Part shown: positions 34,514 through 47,800 of the stretch, in pieces | How the letters are laid out: each line of letters starts with the position of its first letter | Position numbering within the stretch: position 1 is the stretch's first letter | Assembly (NCBI RefSeq): GCF_000224145.3 | Contig: NC_020167.2 | Coordinates: forward strand, 1,292,690-1,356,689 | DNA length: 64,000 nucleotides | DNA from: Ciona intestinalis | Taxonomy: Eukaryota > Chordata > Ascidiacea > Phlebobranchia > Cionidae | Direction: 5' to 3' | Made by a program: the position numbers and the translations under genes | The notes under the pieces: generated by a model | The model's database searches: none | The model's input: the letters and a program-made list of their open reading frames with translations, nothing else | What the model was told of the DNA's origin: nothing

Positions 34514-37021
34514 TCAGATTTGCTGAACACGTGAGCAAGATTTGGTGAAGACAGCTACTGCATCACGAGAATTTTTAATCTGTGGTAATGGTAAAGATAT
34601 GGTCTTATGTAAAAAATGTAGTGTATATATTTTATTTTACCATCTCAAAACTGTAAACCCCTCAATTAAAATTTACAAAGGTCGAAGATACAGCACAACA
34701 TGAACTAACCTCTGAATCTGCAAGAAGAGTTAGACCAGTTTGCATTGCCAACACACGCTGTCTGTTGTAACGCTCAAGTTCTGGTTTAGCCAGTGATGTC
34801 ATTACTTCCAACTCAGTTGCCAGTTTCTTCATTGCTTCTTCTGCCTGATTTATGTTTGTCTCATTAATCGTGTGCCAGGCGTCGTGGCAAAGTGGTTAGC
34901 ACGTCTGCACTAACCCAGAGGTAATGGGTTCAAGACTCGTCGGTGCTATTATTGTGATCATATGTGTCTTTGGGCAAGACACTTTACAGCAATTGCTTCA
35001 ACCCAATGGTCACTAATGGGTTGTCCAAATTATCAGCCATACATAAAATAAAGTAAAATTCCCCCCAAAGTTACATAAATAACCCAGAAGGTGGCGCGGG
35101 GGTGTATGAACAGAACACTTGTGTTTTCTTGCCATACAAGGATAAAGCAAGTTACATTTTTCTTTTATAATAGTTTTGTAAATGTGAACCTTGGTATAAA
35201 TGATGAATCAGAAGCAGCACATAGTAGAGTTACGTTTAATATTACATAACTACTAGCCTTTTATTATAAGGATAACTAATTGTCTAGAGTAAGGACTAAG
35301 GTAAAACAGTTAAAAATAATGCATTTTACTTTGCTAACCTGTACTTTTTTAGGAGGTTTTGCTTTTTCATAGATTTTCTTGGAGTTGTCAAGTTCAATAG
35401 CTTTATGAACGCGCTTCTGTAGCATATCATGTTGAGATTGAGAATATCCAGCGTACAGATGAAGTGTTGAACCAAGTGTTCGCTGACTGTTTGTGGCGTT
35501 GACGTTATGTAACTCAATGGCGTGTTGTACAGCTTCATTTAGAGGTGTAAGCAACCTGAAAAAGTTGAGTAGTTTGTTTCTTGGCTTGTTTTTACTTTAT
35601 CACACTGCTGTGATGTATAAATTCTCTTATGAAGCATATATGATAGCATATAAGTTAGACATAACATAGCATGGTAATGAATAAAACTCACGTGGTAGAA
35701 AAAACAGGGGCTGCACAATCTGTTGACATCTGTTGCAAAACGGAGTAGATTTCAGCATAGGCGTTTGTTATTCCTAATAAAAGCATTCAATAAAACAAAA
35801 AATTGACCAAGTGAAAACAAGATTGATTTACTGTACTGAGTATCCACAATCTTCTGAAACGCATGTGCTGCCTGCTTCATGTTCTTGATGTTCTCTGTAT
35901 TGCTTACTCTGGTTTGCTGGAAGCTCTCATCACTGTCTTTATAGTTTGAAACTTTTATGTCATCCACTACCTTAGTGAGAACTCCGAAAATTCCACGTCG
36001 CACTTTAACTCGTGCTGGTGCCTTTAAGTTGGTTGATTATTAAATTTCTGAATGATTGTCATACAAACTAAACAGTTCAACTACAATTATTGAGGAACAG
36101 TATTTTAAAACATGAACATTGCTAATGGGGGGAACTCGTAAGCTGGCTTGCAGTGTATGAAACAGAACACTTGTGGTATAATGACTGCTGTTTTCCAGCC
36201 ATGCGAGAGTAAAAATTCACATACATCAAATAGTTAGACATTATTACTATATATACCTCTTTTTCACGAACAAATTTCTGAAGAACTGCTGAATTACCCA
36301 GGCGTGGGTGGTTGGTCAAAAGATTTAGAAATTTTTCATAAGATCTGCAATTATTCTCATAATCATCTCCCACTAGAACACTAGTTTTTGAACCAACTTG
36401 CTTCTTAGTCTTTTTCTCCGCAGCTTGTAGGCTGGTTATCGGTCGTTCAGGTAATGGCGGAAACTGGTTAAATGTAAAGACATTGAAAATGACTTTCAAT
36501 GTTAAATTTTCATGTTACTTACAATCACACTTGCAACATTTTCCATAGTTTGCAAGCAGTGTAGAAGCCAAACAAAATCCTCATGAACTCGAATTACTAC
36601 ATTAGCTCGCTCTTCTCCATTCTACAATAAAAACAATGTTATTACCTTTCCAACGCATGCCTTACCATTATGACTTTATACCTTTGTGGATTCAACAAAG
36701 AACTCCACAACTTCCCCATTCTTGGCAGCACTGATAACCTTTACTGTAAATTGAGGCTGGAACTGTTTGGCAACTCCATTTTCAGTCTGAGTTAAAATGC
36801 AAGTTTGTTGATAACTCATAGGCTTTTATTTAATATCTCATAAATGTTAAGTAACATACAACACCAATAGAAAAATGCATTAACAGTAACTCCACATATC
36901 GATTTTGTGTATATAACCTGGTTATAACAACCTATGTTTGGTAGCCACAGGAATAGGTGTATTACGAACAAAGAACATAACAGCCCAATGCTTGACAACC
37001 ATGTAAGTAACTACCTACCAT
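34514..37021 (-). CDS. PX-BAR sorting nexin, SNX5/6-like, divergent
   Basis: Nine exons on the minus strand: 37019-37021 (ATG alone), 36682-36786, 36523-36621, 36257-36463, 35832-36021, 35692-35773, 35339-35555, 34710-34844 and 34514-34579, giving 367 aa (SNX5/6 about 405). The PX domain covers roughly residues 10-120 and includes VHEDFVWLLHCL and FPPLPERP, as in SNX5/6/32 (HEDFVWL and PP-P). FLNLLTNHPRL follows. The C-terminal half, with GIFGVLTKVVDDI and LERYNRQRVLAM, fits the BAR region. The end, IKNSRDAVAVFTKSC, corresponds to the family's last helix. SNX5/6 act on endosomes with SNX1/2 in retrieval of cargo to the Golgi. The assignment rests on short motifs, and the protein is clearly fast-evolving. 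A single-codon first exon is inferred from an in-phase donor, ATG|GTAGGT. Confidence 0.68.
34876..35168 (+). mobile_element. tRNA-headed SINE, longest copy
   Basis: About 290 bp. The head is CGTGGCAAAGTGGTTAGCAC with B box GGGTTCAAGACTC, then GGGCAAGACACTTTACAGC, CAACCCAATGGTCACTAATG, TTGTCCAAATTATCAGCC and a tail GGATAAAGCAAGTTACAT. It lies in intron 7 of the sorting nexin, about 30 bp from exon 8. It may correspond to a SINE described in Ciona (Cics-1); that is from memory and untested. Confidence 0.85.
36126..36225 (+). mobile_element. SINE 3' fragment
   Basis: AACTCGTAAGCTGGC, GTATGAAACAGAACACTTG and CCATGCGAGAGTAAA match the 3' part of the 34.9 kb SINE. It lies in intron 4 of the sorting nexin. 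Confidence 0.65.
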
Positions 37022-38949
37022 TGCAGTCGTGACTTTATATTTCTTTGCGCTTAAGTTAGTATTGTTCAAATGCTCTTATCACAATGTACACCTTGCTTTT
37101 ATTTTCCAATATTACAAGAGACCTTTAGAACCGAAACACTCTGCATTCAGTTATCCAATGACAAAATGACGTCATATATTTGTACCTATATATAATCTCG
37201 ATTTTTAACAAGAAAGCACAGTTCTAATGAATAAGCACGAATTAATAGTGTTTTTTTATTAGTCACCATTTTCTTAAGAGACGAAGTTGTTTTAATACGT
37301 ACCCCCCTTAAAGGATAATCGTTAGATCGTTCGTGGTTTAGATTAACCACCTAACGCACAGTTGACAGACAATATAAACCTTATTTCTAGACTGCAGTGA
37401 GATCTGTAGTCTAGTGGTCTTTATCGTCAGTATATACTATCTTGAAGCTTAATATTGTACCCTTTTTTATTTATACCTGTAAACAAATCCATGGAAACAG
37501 TTACTGTGTTGCTAACGGGTTTCTGATGTGTGAAAGTTTACTTTTCCTACGAACTTTGAGATTATACTAATTATTCACTAATTATGCGGTTTGAAATGTA
37601 AACATTTTATTCATTGGCACTTCTGGACATATTTTAGTGTATAGGGCAAGATGTGACGGGGTGGGTATAATAGGATAGCCCACCTTTTAAAAATCTTGTT
37701 TTACTAAGCTATATGTATTGATAACAAATGTTACATATTATTCGACAGTATTTTCACGGCACAACAAAGGGCGCGGTAAAGGCTATTAGTATTGTTAATA
37801 ATTAAAATTTGGTCTTGAATGAATACAATATTTTCCAATAATTGAATAAAAACATTATAAAGATATGATCGTTTTAAACGCTCTATGAATCATTTTACAA
37901 CTGGCGAAATTTTGTAGTTTGCGATTTTGAATCACCAGTCCAGTATGCCTATAGAATTAAATAAAATATGCTGTAATATTTTTTACAGTTTGATTTTTTC
38001 TTATAAATTCGTTTTAGCTTTTGTTAAAAAATTAGATATGTTCATGCAAAAATATCTGCAGGGGTATAAATGGCTTAAATTAGGGATGAAATAAGTTCCC
38101 CTCACCCCACCGTTGTTGTCCCACCTTACCCCGCTTCGTAGTTTTATAGATTTGTAGCGACATAATTGATAGTTTTGCTTTTAATTCAATCATTTATACA
38201 TCAGTGGTAATTCAACGTTTAAATACTGATTTTAAAGAAGTGGCTTGTTTAAACTAAAGTGTAGCAATGCCAAAATTGTATATGCTGTATTCTAAGTTAT
38301 TGCCAATTTTTGATTACAAATCCATTATCATTTGAACCGTTCAACGCAATAAAAATGATAACACTAACGTGCCCATCAACATCATAAAAACCATTACAAA
38401 CCATCATAACTTTGTAGATTGCTCAAACTTTGAGTCCACATGAGTAAAGTTTGATATGTGCGTAATTACTTCTTCGATTGGAAATTCTGCGGGTGAACTT
38501 AAAAACCTAATCAGTCGTGTAGCCGAAGTAAGCGGTCGCTGTTTGCGAAGCAATTTTATCGCCGGAAGTAATCAACTTGGTATGTGCCTCTCATACACAA
38601 TTTCTCACAAACGCCAAAGACAGGGAACATAACACATTTTACTACGAACATAAATACTGTTGATGCATATCTATAGACAAACATATAAGAAGCAGTGGAA
38701 CTATAAAATCAAGAAATGCAAAAATGGCTATCAGAAGAAAGATGGCGCAAGTACAATTGTTTACAGCAATATACGACACTGTTTCAACAGTTATATGTGC
38801 ATTGACATTCGGGGCTCGTAATATACTTGAATATGTTAATAGAATCTTGCTTGTCAATCTTTGTCGACGTTGACACCTCGAACCTTGTCACCACTGAGTC
38901 GTGTGTGGTGATCTTTCAAAACATAACTTATGATGAAAAGAACTTGACG
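37022..38949. other. Intergenic, sorting nexin promoter to Wnt 3' end
   Basis: Holds a fragment of the dispersed repeat (about 37560-37600, CTAATTATGCGGTTTGAAATG), the second copy of the longer MITE-related repeat (37640-38150) and Wnt 3' flanking sequence. No gene was recognised. Confidence 0.5.
37640..38150 (+). repeat. Longer relative of the MITE family, copy 2
   Basis: Shares ordered blocks with 11755-12080 (GTAGTTTGCGAT, CCAGTATGCC, ATGATCGTTTTAAA). It begins GGGCAAGATGTGACGGGGTG and ends CCCACCTTACCCCGC, so it also has G/C-rich inverted ends. Confidence 0.55.
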
Positions 38950-41900
38950 TTAAGAGCAATACGAAAGAGTGACACGTTCCCTACATTCTTGACATTTCAC
39001 CTGACAGCACCACTCAAACACGCAGTTGCACCCGTAAGGCCTCATAAAGGTCTCGACATGATAGCCTCTATCACAACACATGATGCCGCAGTGATCGTTA
39101 GCAATGCTGGACTCGTTGCATACGCGGCCTCTGGTGCCGTAAGAGCCGCGCTTCAAATTTGGTTCGCAAAAGTTGGTTTGACTAGGTTTAGCATAGACGA
39201 GGTCAAGAGCGGTCGGGTTCTTGTGCTTTTTGTTTCTTGGGCGCAGAATTCCCTTTCGAATTCTCGCCTGTACGGAGCCGTCGAAACGTTGTTTTATTCT
39301 GTGACTGATGAACCTCAAAGTCGGCATCGACCTCCAACAAACAGTTTGTGCGCACGATCCAGTGATGCCGTGGCATTTGCATACCTTTCTCATGTTGCTA
39401 GTGACAACCTAGAAAACACATTAGGTAAGCATAATCTCGACATGTTTCTCGTTTACCTTATTTGTACAGCTAAAACAAAGCCGAAGTCTAACAAACGCGG
39501 TTATTATAAAAAAAAATAATAAAAGAGCAGACTAGATAAAATACCACGTAACTCAAGTGTTTTAAAGTCATGTTTATAAAATTTGTGTGACTGGCTTTTG
39601 CATACGAATAAAGTCCATGAAAGTTGTGATTAAACAACCGCTTGGTGTCGTAGCGGAGTTAGATTCTTGCAGCCCAAACTGTACAAACCCAAAACAAAAT
39701 CAACTTAAACAACTTATATATCTAAACCATTTACCATTCGGCCAGCTTCGCTGTTGTGTTTTCGCAGTTGCTTCTTCATGGACTTGGCCGTGACTATGTC
39801 GCCATCCAGGAAGGATCTAGAAATCTCATCTCCAATCTTGACGTCATCGGAGCAACCTCCCCATACAAAGTTCTACATCCAATAAAATGACATTTAAATT
39901 TTCTGTGTGATTGTAGTTTAGGTTGAGTTAAATTAAAAACAACAAATGTACCCCGCCGCGTTTTCTGTCGTGTGGATTTATCTTCGCACATCCACATTCG
40001 GATAGCATTGCACCGTTACTGCAGGCTCTTGTTATTTCGTAAGACACAGCTGCTGAAAGAATGGCATAAACGAACGCTTTTTCTCTTCCACCTGAAGAAT
40101 AGAAGCAATTAAGATAAAGGGTATTTACATAATTGTGATTTTTTAGAATGAAATATATACAAGTGGGATACAAAGTTTTTATGCGTCAGTATTTTTAACC
40201 AAAAGAGAAATCTAATCGCGTTGATTTGACCACTCGAGTCGGTGGTTTTAATCCGGATATAATCGATGAGCCGTAACAAGTATGTTATGTACTTGACCCT
40301 GGCGGTAACCACGTCCAAGTAGGAGTTATTCCAAGCAACCAGGTGGATTACCGCATGCGCACGAGCGGTATTGGCGCTTCTAAAATACACGTCATTCTAC
40401 GGGTGAATTCCTACGTTTTTCGGGCAGGTGGGAAAATAAGTGGAAGTCGGGCCTATAGGTTTAATTCTCTCTTCAGTCCAGTGTGACTGCGCGCACCCTA
40501 ACAACGACATAGTTATAACGACCTGCGAAGTGAACTTTAAATTCTACCCGAGTCAAACCACAACCTTAACATTCCTTATTTTGAATTCCAAAGATATCAC
40601 TCTTATATTGCGTTTAAATATAAATATTATCAAGATCATATGGTTTTGCAACGAGTAGTACATGGTGGGAAATTAGTAAATGTTTCATATAATATCTGTA
40701 CTCTTTCAGCTGCCGTACCAAGTTTGCACATTGTCACTAGCACTGCTGGCTGCGGTCCATGGGCTTTTAAATGATTGTATATAATGTATAAATAAACCGT
40801 TAACTGACCAAACAATTATACCAAATACAGTCATATCCAGGAATATGTACTGATCCGATCACACATAATATCAATCTATATAGCGTGCGTTCTAAAAAGG
40901 CAATGTCTTGAGAAAAGTGAAAGCGGTAAATCTAAAGCTTCTTATATGAAATACGAAACTTTTGCTTGCACTACAAAAGGCACGGAAATGCATTATATTG
41001 TGTTTAACCAAAGAATGCGAAAAGTGTTAACCCTTACTCGGGACTTGACTTTTCGCACCTGCTGGGAAGTCAAAGGCGATTCCATTAACTTTAAGTGTTG
41101 CCATGTAAAAATCCTTATTTTAATGTTTTATACCAAGTCAGTTTTTAGTTTAATGTTTTATAAAACGTAAACCTCCTTATATATGGGTTTACCAGTCTTC
41201 ATTGAGCGTATGTAAACGGAATTATATTTTCAAAGGTTTGCATTTTTATTGTTACTATATTTTGCGCAACACAAAACCTTGCCGATAAAGGCAAGCTTTG
41301 TTAAATACCCGTCTGTCTTCACGTCGCTGGATCGATCTGCCCCCTGACCCTTAGAGGCCGTTAAGGTTTCAGATTTTTGGGACGATAGCCGCCATTTCAA
41401 AGAGACCAAATCAAAGTACTTTTGTTGACAGTTTTTAATCGAGCGCCATTTTTTGCGCTGGCCATTCTCTCTTTCAAACCAGAGCAGGGTAACACGACTG
41501 GCCTGTTTTTCGGAAAACTCGTGGGGTTTGCAAAAATAACCACGATCTTAAACGAATTTCATAACCCTTGCTTTGTGTGGACATAACGTTATCACGTTAC
41601 TATATCGCTGGTGAAATTAGTCAGATCAACTCAGATATTCCGTTCGCGTGGCTGTATTGTTTACAAGGATTAATCCGCACTGCAAGTGAACGTGCGTTCA
41701 AAGGCGAGGCCGGACGCAAGTTGGCAGCTCGCCACAATGAAATCGAGATCGAAAAAGCGATGGATTCGCTCGTGATTGATTGCGCGGCCACCCGCTCGCG
41801 TGTCGCGCCTGACAGCGGAATTATTTGCTCACCATTGCGGCTCTTTGCAAGTGGTCTGGATTGAGGATGTATTATACGCGAGACCCCTGACCAGTGAAAG

Positions 41901-44813
41901 GCTAAACCCGCATCAGCCTCAAGTGAGCCTGAAGATTGATGGAGCTAATAGGAAAGTGCATGGGTGGGAATAAAAGGCGCTGGCACACCGCCTGACAAAA
42001 TTCGTTGTATTCCATGTAGTTTATTAAGGCAAGATATTTTTAACACACCGCAACTTAAACATTGATGTTTTGTGATATTTTTAGAAAAAAAGCTGTAGAG
42101 TCACCGCAATCTGACAATTACTCTCGGAATAAAGTAAGTCGGTGCTCCTTATTACCAATATGTGATTATACGCCAAAGATTGATTACATCAAGGCGTCAG
42201 CGAACGAGTCAGTAATCTTTGTGCGTCCCGACGTACGATATTTACGTAAGGTTCCTCACGCCGGCCTTTCCAAAACCCACAGTGAGCAAACGCTGTAATT
42301 GTATTACGGTTCATTGTGACGTAGTCGGCTTCCGTGTGACGAAACAATGAAACGTGGGAGGGGTTAGGAGGGAAGGAGGAGGTTTTCAGGGAAAGTTTGT
42401 GCTGTACTGGTGAACGTACACCTCAAAATCTGGTCGATCCCGATAAACGAAAAGTCACGTCAAGTGCGCGGTTTATTACGGTCGCATTTAAAACGAAACA
42501 ATAAAAACACGGTTTACATATTTTGTTCCCATTTGCTAAGAAGAAAAAGACAAAAAATTGCTGTGTTTTACGTATCAAAATTGCTTGTCAGCTTGAACTA
42601 ATACTGTCGAAAACAGCCGTTGGGAAAAATATAAATATTGTGCACAAACCTCAACCGTTAAGAGCAGGTTTAAACAATTTTAATTCGAAAAGCGGAAAAT
42701 ACCAATGTGGGCAGCAGTAGTACCAGCCATAAGCAATCCATGGAATTGTTTTTCACGGAGCGCTAGTGACTCGGAAGATAAAGCTGTGACCCGTCACCAA
42801 AGATGCGGTTTAGGGGTTTGTAGTGGGTTGCGGCTTACATTAGGGGTCGTGGGTCACAATTAATTTCGGGCAAAATAAAAACCACAGGTTGCGCTACTTT
42901 TCCTTTAACGTGTGAAGTTACCGCTGATTAGAATCTAATGAGGGTCGGTTAGACTGCCGATGCCGCAAAATATATACACATATCTGCTTGCCAGGGCTAG
43001 ACCGCTACTGTTTACAAGAGCAGTTAATTAAAGGCGTTTTACTAGGCGTAGAAATCAAGTTCTTGCCAACGTTCACGCTTGAAATCAGGTCTAATTTTCG
43101 TTTATTTAAACCATAATGTCAACCATGCGATCCAAATTAGGAAACGCCTTTTAATTTTGGCCGCCAAATTTGGGGGTCTGTACTGTTAGACTAGCAAAGT
43201 GAACAATGGGCGACACGCCAATGCAAAATTGATCATTATCGTGAGAAAGTAACGCGCGGTTTTTACGCCACAGTTAATCTAGTACAATATCTAATATATA
43301 AGCAACTGCTATCATAAGATATTAATTTTCAGCTACACAAGGTAAACGTTTTAGGCACTGTCACGCGTTTAAACGTCAGCTGACAGTTTGATTGGTGTAA
43401 TGTTTCTAGTGGCATTGACAAACCCTTGAATTCGAGTGTTATCCTGCAAAACGATACTGTAACGAGTTGGGAACTTACACGGCGAATATTGGGGCGCAGG
43501 TGAGACGTTCAAGTGCAGGAAACGGACCTGTGAGCTTTATTCACAGTTTGTAAACATGGGGTCTCTAGTGCCAAAACATTCTTGCGTCACGGAACTGTTC
43601 AAACCTAATGTCATGAATGTTCAAACGCTCGCCTAATATAATCTGCTTTTTTATGGTAACAGGACATCGGTCATAACAATTTGTAATAAGCGAAGACTTT
43701 AATCAAACCACAAAAGGTTTGTTTTTGATCCCACGGTTCCCGTTTGGTCTATGTTGACATTCCGTAAAAATTATCGTTCTTTGTGGATGCACTTATGTCA
43801 TTAATCAGGCAAGGCTGGAAACGCATCTCATACCGTCTGCTACAGCTATGTTAATTAGTCGACTTCCAGAAGAGCACGCAAAGATATGTATGCGTGCCAG
43901 CATAGAGCCTTTCTCCTGAAATTACTCGGTCACTGGATCACTTGGTTTTTGTAATGTGTCATATTTCAAATAGGTGTGAGCTTTAGTACTTCAGGAGTTG
44001 CAACTTCATGAAATGCTATTAATCTTACCGTTACCTGCTACCACACATCCTATACCTTTGTTGGTGGTTGGGTGTACCCGTCACCCCTAGACAACTTTCA
44101 ACAAGCATGAGTTCGCGTGCCATAAAACATTTAATCAACGTTCAAGCGCAAAGTATTTGTTGGCGTTTCGACCACGGTTTGAAATGTTGAAACCACTTTA
44201 TTCTCTACAGATGAATAAAACACATAAACATACATACGTGCTTTGAGAATCGGATGAAAGGCGTGTCTTCCTGGCGGTCCAGGATAGGTGGAACAATTCC
44301 ATTTGCTGTTTCTACAAGTAGATTTTGATAAATTACTTAACCAATGGTTAAGAGAAATTGAAACGTTGAAACACTTATTGGTAGTTTATTTAGGTTTATA
44401 GCAAGCACATGTTTAAGGACTTCACGACCGCGAGAATGTCACTTTCGGGCGTACAAGGGTGTTGGGTTATAATGGGCAAAATCTGGCCCAAATTTCATAA
44501 ACCTCACCCACATAGAATAAAATAAAAGCACATGTTATGTTATGTTATAGTGTTTTAAGCACGAGTATGGGTTCACTCATCAGATACCACACTTACAAAA
44601 GCTTTTTTGTACACCATGGCCCACCTGAATTGGTACTGGCATTCCCTGATTCCCGATTTTATTCCATCACTAATTACTGCCATGAGTGTTGGTTGGCGTA
44701 AACAGCGTTGGTACTGGTATGGCTTGAGGTAGCGCAACGAATCGCAATAAACTTTTGCACCTCTTGCGCTCGTGTTCTCGTACCTTTCCGTCATTGGGGG
44801 TACCGTTAACAGC
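38950..44813 (-). CDS. WNT6: Wnt ligand, probably Wnt6; first coding exon not found
   Basis: Five exons on the minus strand: 44625-44813, 44238-44311, 39952-40091, 39735-39872 and 38950-39408, about 333 residues; phases agree throughout. Wnt landmarks in order: IRECQYQFR, KWNCST, GGREKAFVYAI, ITRACS, WGGCSDDV, HNSEAGR, and CKCHGITGSC with the Ser that is lipid-modified in Wnts. A cysteine-rich C-terminus then ends FEWCCQVKCQECR. Matches recalled from Wnt6 are GDE-SR-F-D after WGGC, NF-C-PN--GS-GTRGR-CN, and the final CR-R--LS-C. Wnts are secreted Frizzled ligands. Exon 44625-44813 enters with one partial codon, so at least one upstream exon with the signal peptide is missing from this model. 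Intron 44237-40092 is about 4.1 kb. Confidence 0.85.
40092..44237. other. Large Wnt intron, partly CpG-rich
   Basis: From about 41300 the sequence becomes noticeably richer in G, C and CpG than the rest of the window and lacks MITEs and SINEs until about 44440. Several overlapping short ORFs show no recognisable protein. It may hold cis-regulatory sequence for the Wnt gene (inference). Confidence 0.45.
44440..44530 (+). mobile_element. SINE-like 3' fragment
   Basis: GGTGTTGGGTTATAATGGGC and CTCACCCACATAGAATAAAA resemble 29635-29710 (GTGTTGGGGTAATGGGC; CCTCAACCATAAAGAATAAA). It lies in the second Wnt intron seen here. Confidence 0.5.
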
Positions 44814-47800
44814 CTGAGAAACAAAACAGAACATTGCTAAGTAAACATACAGTAGGATGAGGGAAGATGGGACATTTTTAACTCTATTTTCTCGTCCCAT
44901 TTAGTAGTGAACAAAGAATATTCAAAGAAATATGAAACTATGTCCTCATGAATCTCATAGACCGCTGTTGATTGTTTAAAACACAATCAGAATATCTGGA
45001 TATTATGTGCTAAAGGTGTCCCATCTTCCCCCACCCTACTATATATTTTACATTGCAAACGCCTACAGTCCCCTTTACACATAGATTTATTTGTAACAGA
45101 TTTATATGATTTAATGGTAAGTGTACATCGGTAATGCGTATACCCCAACACGGAACGTATGTGCATTATGGTAGGATGAGTTCTTTATTTATACGTCCTT
45201 CAAAAAAGGTGCAAAAGTTATCTCTCGCGAAACTTTCATAATGATTGCGTCACTTACACGTTCACATTTTAAGGATAGTCTATATTAATATTTATATACA
45301 ACAAAAGTTCGTGTTGGTTGAATGTAACATTGTCTTGCACCATCCAATCTATAATGCTAAATTTCAGGGCATTGTCAGCTAGCACTGCCTACTAACCCAT
45401 TCCGTTTAAATACCGCGCGTCGATTTGGTTATGGTATAATAGGCAACCTGCGTTTGCAACCATATATACAAGTTGAAGATTCAATTGCCTATGTGTATAT
45501 TTTTACTCTACGGCAAACAATGAAATAGTAGCGTGCGTACAGTTGGTTTTTCTCGGTCTGAGTCAGTCCGGTGTTCATAAATTCACTCTTCGTTTCCGCC
45601 TTTGTAGCTCGAAGCCGTTTGATCTTAACGGGTGTAAATCGCTGCCGGATAAATAAGGCGAATGTATCTCCTGTCACTATGCGCGATCGATTCAGCAAAT
45701 TACAAGCAGCGCGAGTGTACCCAGCAGTGTCGCGGCGACCACAAAATGTTTCATCTCGCGGCTGGCTCAAAGCAAACGCCGCCAATTAACGACACTCGCC
45801 GGGTCTTGCTCCTATTTTTGCTGACGTAACTCAGTTGTCGTTTCAGACCAGCTGGGAAATTACAAACCACAGGAATTCAAATGCGATTCATTTTTTTAGG
45901 AGAAAAAAAAACAATTTCTAATCGCTCACTGCAAACGACCAATGTCACCAACATAGGTCTAGCAAATTATAGGAATGTTTTTACTATGCCATATATATTC
46001 CCACTTGTTTATTGCCTTAATAGCAAATTTAATATGCAAATGTTTTATTTTTCCTGGGCAGCGCAGCACGGAAAAATACAAAATCATATTACAATTATAA
46101 TCTAAGGTTATGAGTATTCGTTGATGAGACAGTTTGTACGTCTGCCAGTTGCCACAAAGAGACGTAAAACTCAAAGCGTTTCATCGTTGTTTATCTCGTG
46201 CAATAAAACTTGATTCGATTTCCCACATCACGAGGCGCTGTGTCGCAGTGTGGTTGCTGGTGGTCTTATTTATGGCGGTTGTATAAAATGCGCGTAAGAA
46301 CACCTTCAACAACGACGGGGGCTCGAATTATTACCTTGTGACAGCCGTAGCTAAATTTCATAACGAAATATGTTTATCTGTTTCTTAAATATTTCTCAAA
46401 TAAACCAAAGGAGCGACGTTTTCTTAGTTTTTGATATAATTTTTCGTTATAGTAATTACATCACGTGCTATAAAGATCCATCAAACGAAACTACCTCGGT
46501 GATTCATTTTTAGGGGCATGAAGTGTATTTAAGGCGATGGCGTCACTTTGGGGTGATGGATTGCCGGTCAGTGCTCTCTATGACGGACATCCTTTTCGTA
46601 TAATGACGTCAGAGATTGAGAGTTTGTGTGCCGTTACCATAGCAACGCGAATGACGTTTTTGATGCCGTTCTTGAACATGGCCAGATGATCAATCTACGT
46701 CACAATTTATGTAAACGCATCAAAAGCGGTCGCGATCGATTATGACGTCATGGTTCAGTATTCTCGGCACAAATTACGAATTAGGACTTGGATGTTTCCT
46801 TGCACGGAACCTTGTCTAGGGAAACGCATCACACCCCTCAGTTTGGTTATCTCTATTCCAAGAAGGATTTCGCCACAATTTTATCGACTCGTAAAGTTGC
46901 CAGACAGTGGACTCGGTACAGCAAACACTTGGCAGGATATGATGTCTTGGTTAAACACATTATGATACCCTAAAAGCACACCCACGTATAAGATACGTTT
47001 TTAACCTCTGCGAAACTCTAAAATTTTACAGTTAAAACTATAAAATGACGCTAAAAGGAGGTGCTGTCGTCGGCCGATACGGAATTCTGACACCGCTGCC
47101 CTCACGTTTACGAGTTGAATGACCGGTGTAGCAAGATGGACGTTTTAATAGAATAATATATTCACCTTATAAAAGCTTTGTTCAGTTTAACTACGATCTG
47201 CAAACCAAAATTTCGAAATTACCAGGGCTCTTTGTCGGTAAAAACGAGTTGTTGCTAAGAAATTTAGCCCAACGCAATGGGACAGCTTACACTTACATAC
47301 GGTTGGGGGTGGTTGTGTTTGGTCGCTTAAGCGGATTTGAGAGGTGATGATAAGAACCGTTTAACGTGCCGCGCATACTTCGCGTATGAGCGAGGCCGAG
47401 ACACAACGGCGTGACGAGGCGGCGAAAGACGGCCTGAAATCCGGCCACTTGTTTTTCTATCGCCGGCGTAGAGAGGTGGAGTTTGCAGTAATGAGGCGCA
47501 ACTCTGCGGCACCAAATCTGGATCTTAGAATGTGCAAACGTGTTGACAGTAGGACTTTATGTTCGCGATCCTCGTCTGTGCGACCACGCTGATCAGAATC
47601 TAGCATTACCCGTTTTACTAGAAACATTTGAAACTGTATAAAAACTAAATATAAAGAGCGTTGGCTAAACGGTTCTTCAGACGGGATGCCATTAGTCTAA
47701 TTGCACCTGTTGAAGATGTTCTAACCCCGCTTATTAACCCCGCCACACGGGGCAATGGTTTACTAGTAAACAAGCATCCCAAAGCCTTAACTCGATTAGG

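Noticed and set aside
41568-42300. Several plus-strand ORFs of 65-98 codons in the large Wnt intron
   Set aside because: No recognisable protein, no agreement between frames, and composition explained by the CpG-rich background.
45489-45789. Overlapping ORFs on both strands in the CpG-rich desert
   Set aside because: Antiparallel open frames are expected where stop-codon density falls in G+C-richer DNA; no domain, signal peptide or splice context.
47386-47592. 68-codon ORF beginning MSEAETQRRDEAAKDG
   Set aside because: Looks protein-like at its start but overlaps another ORF on the opposite strand and has no supporting homology; left as unsupported.
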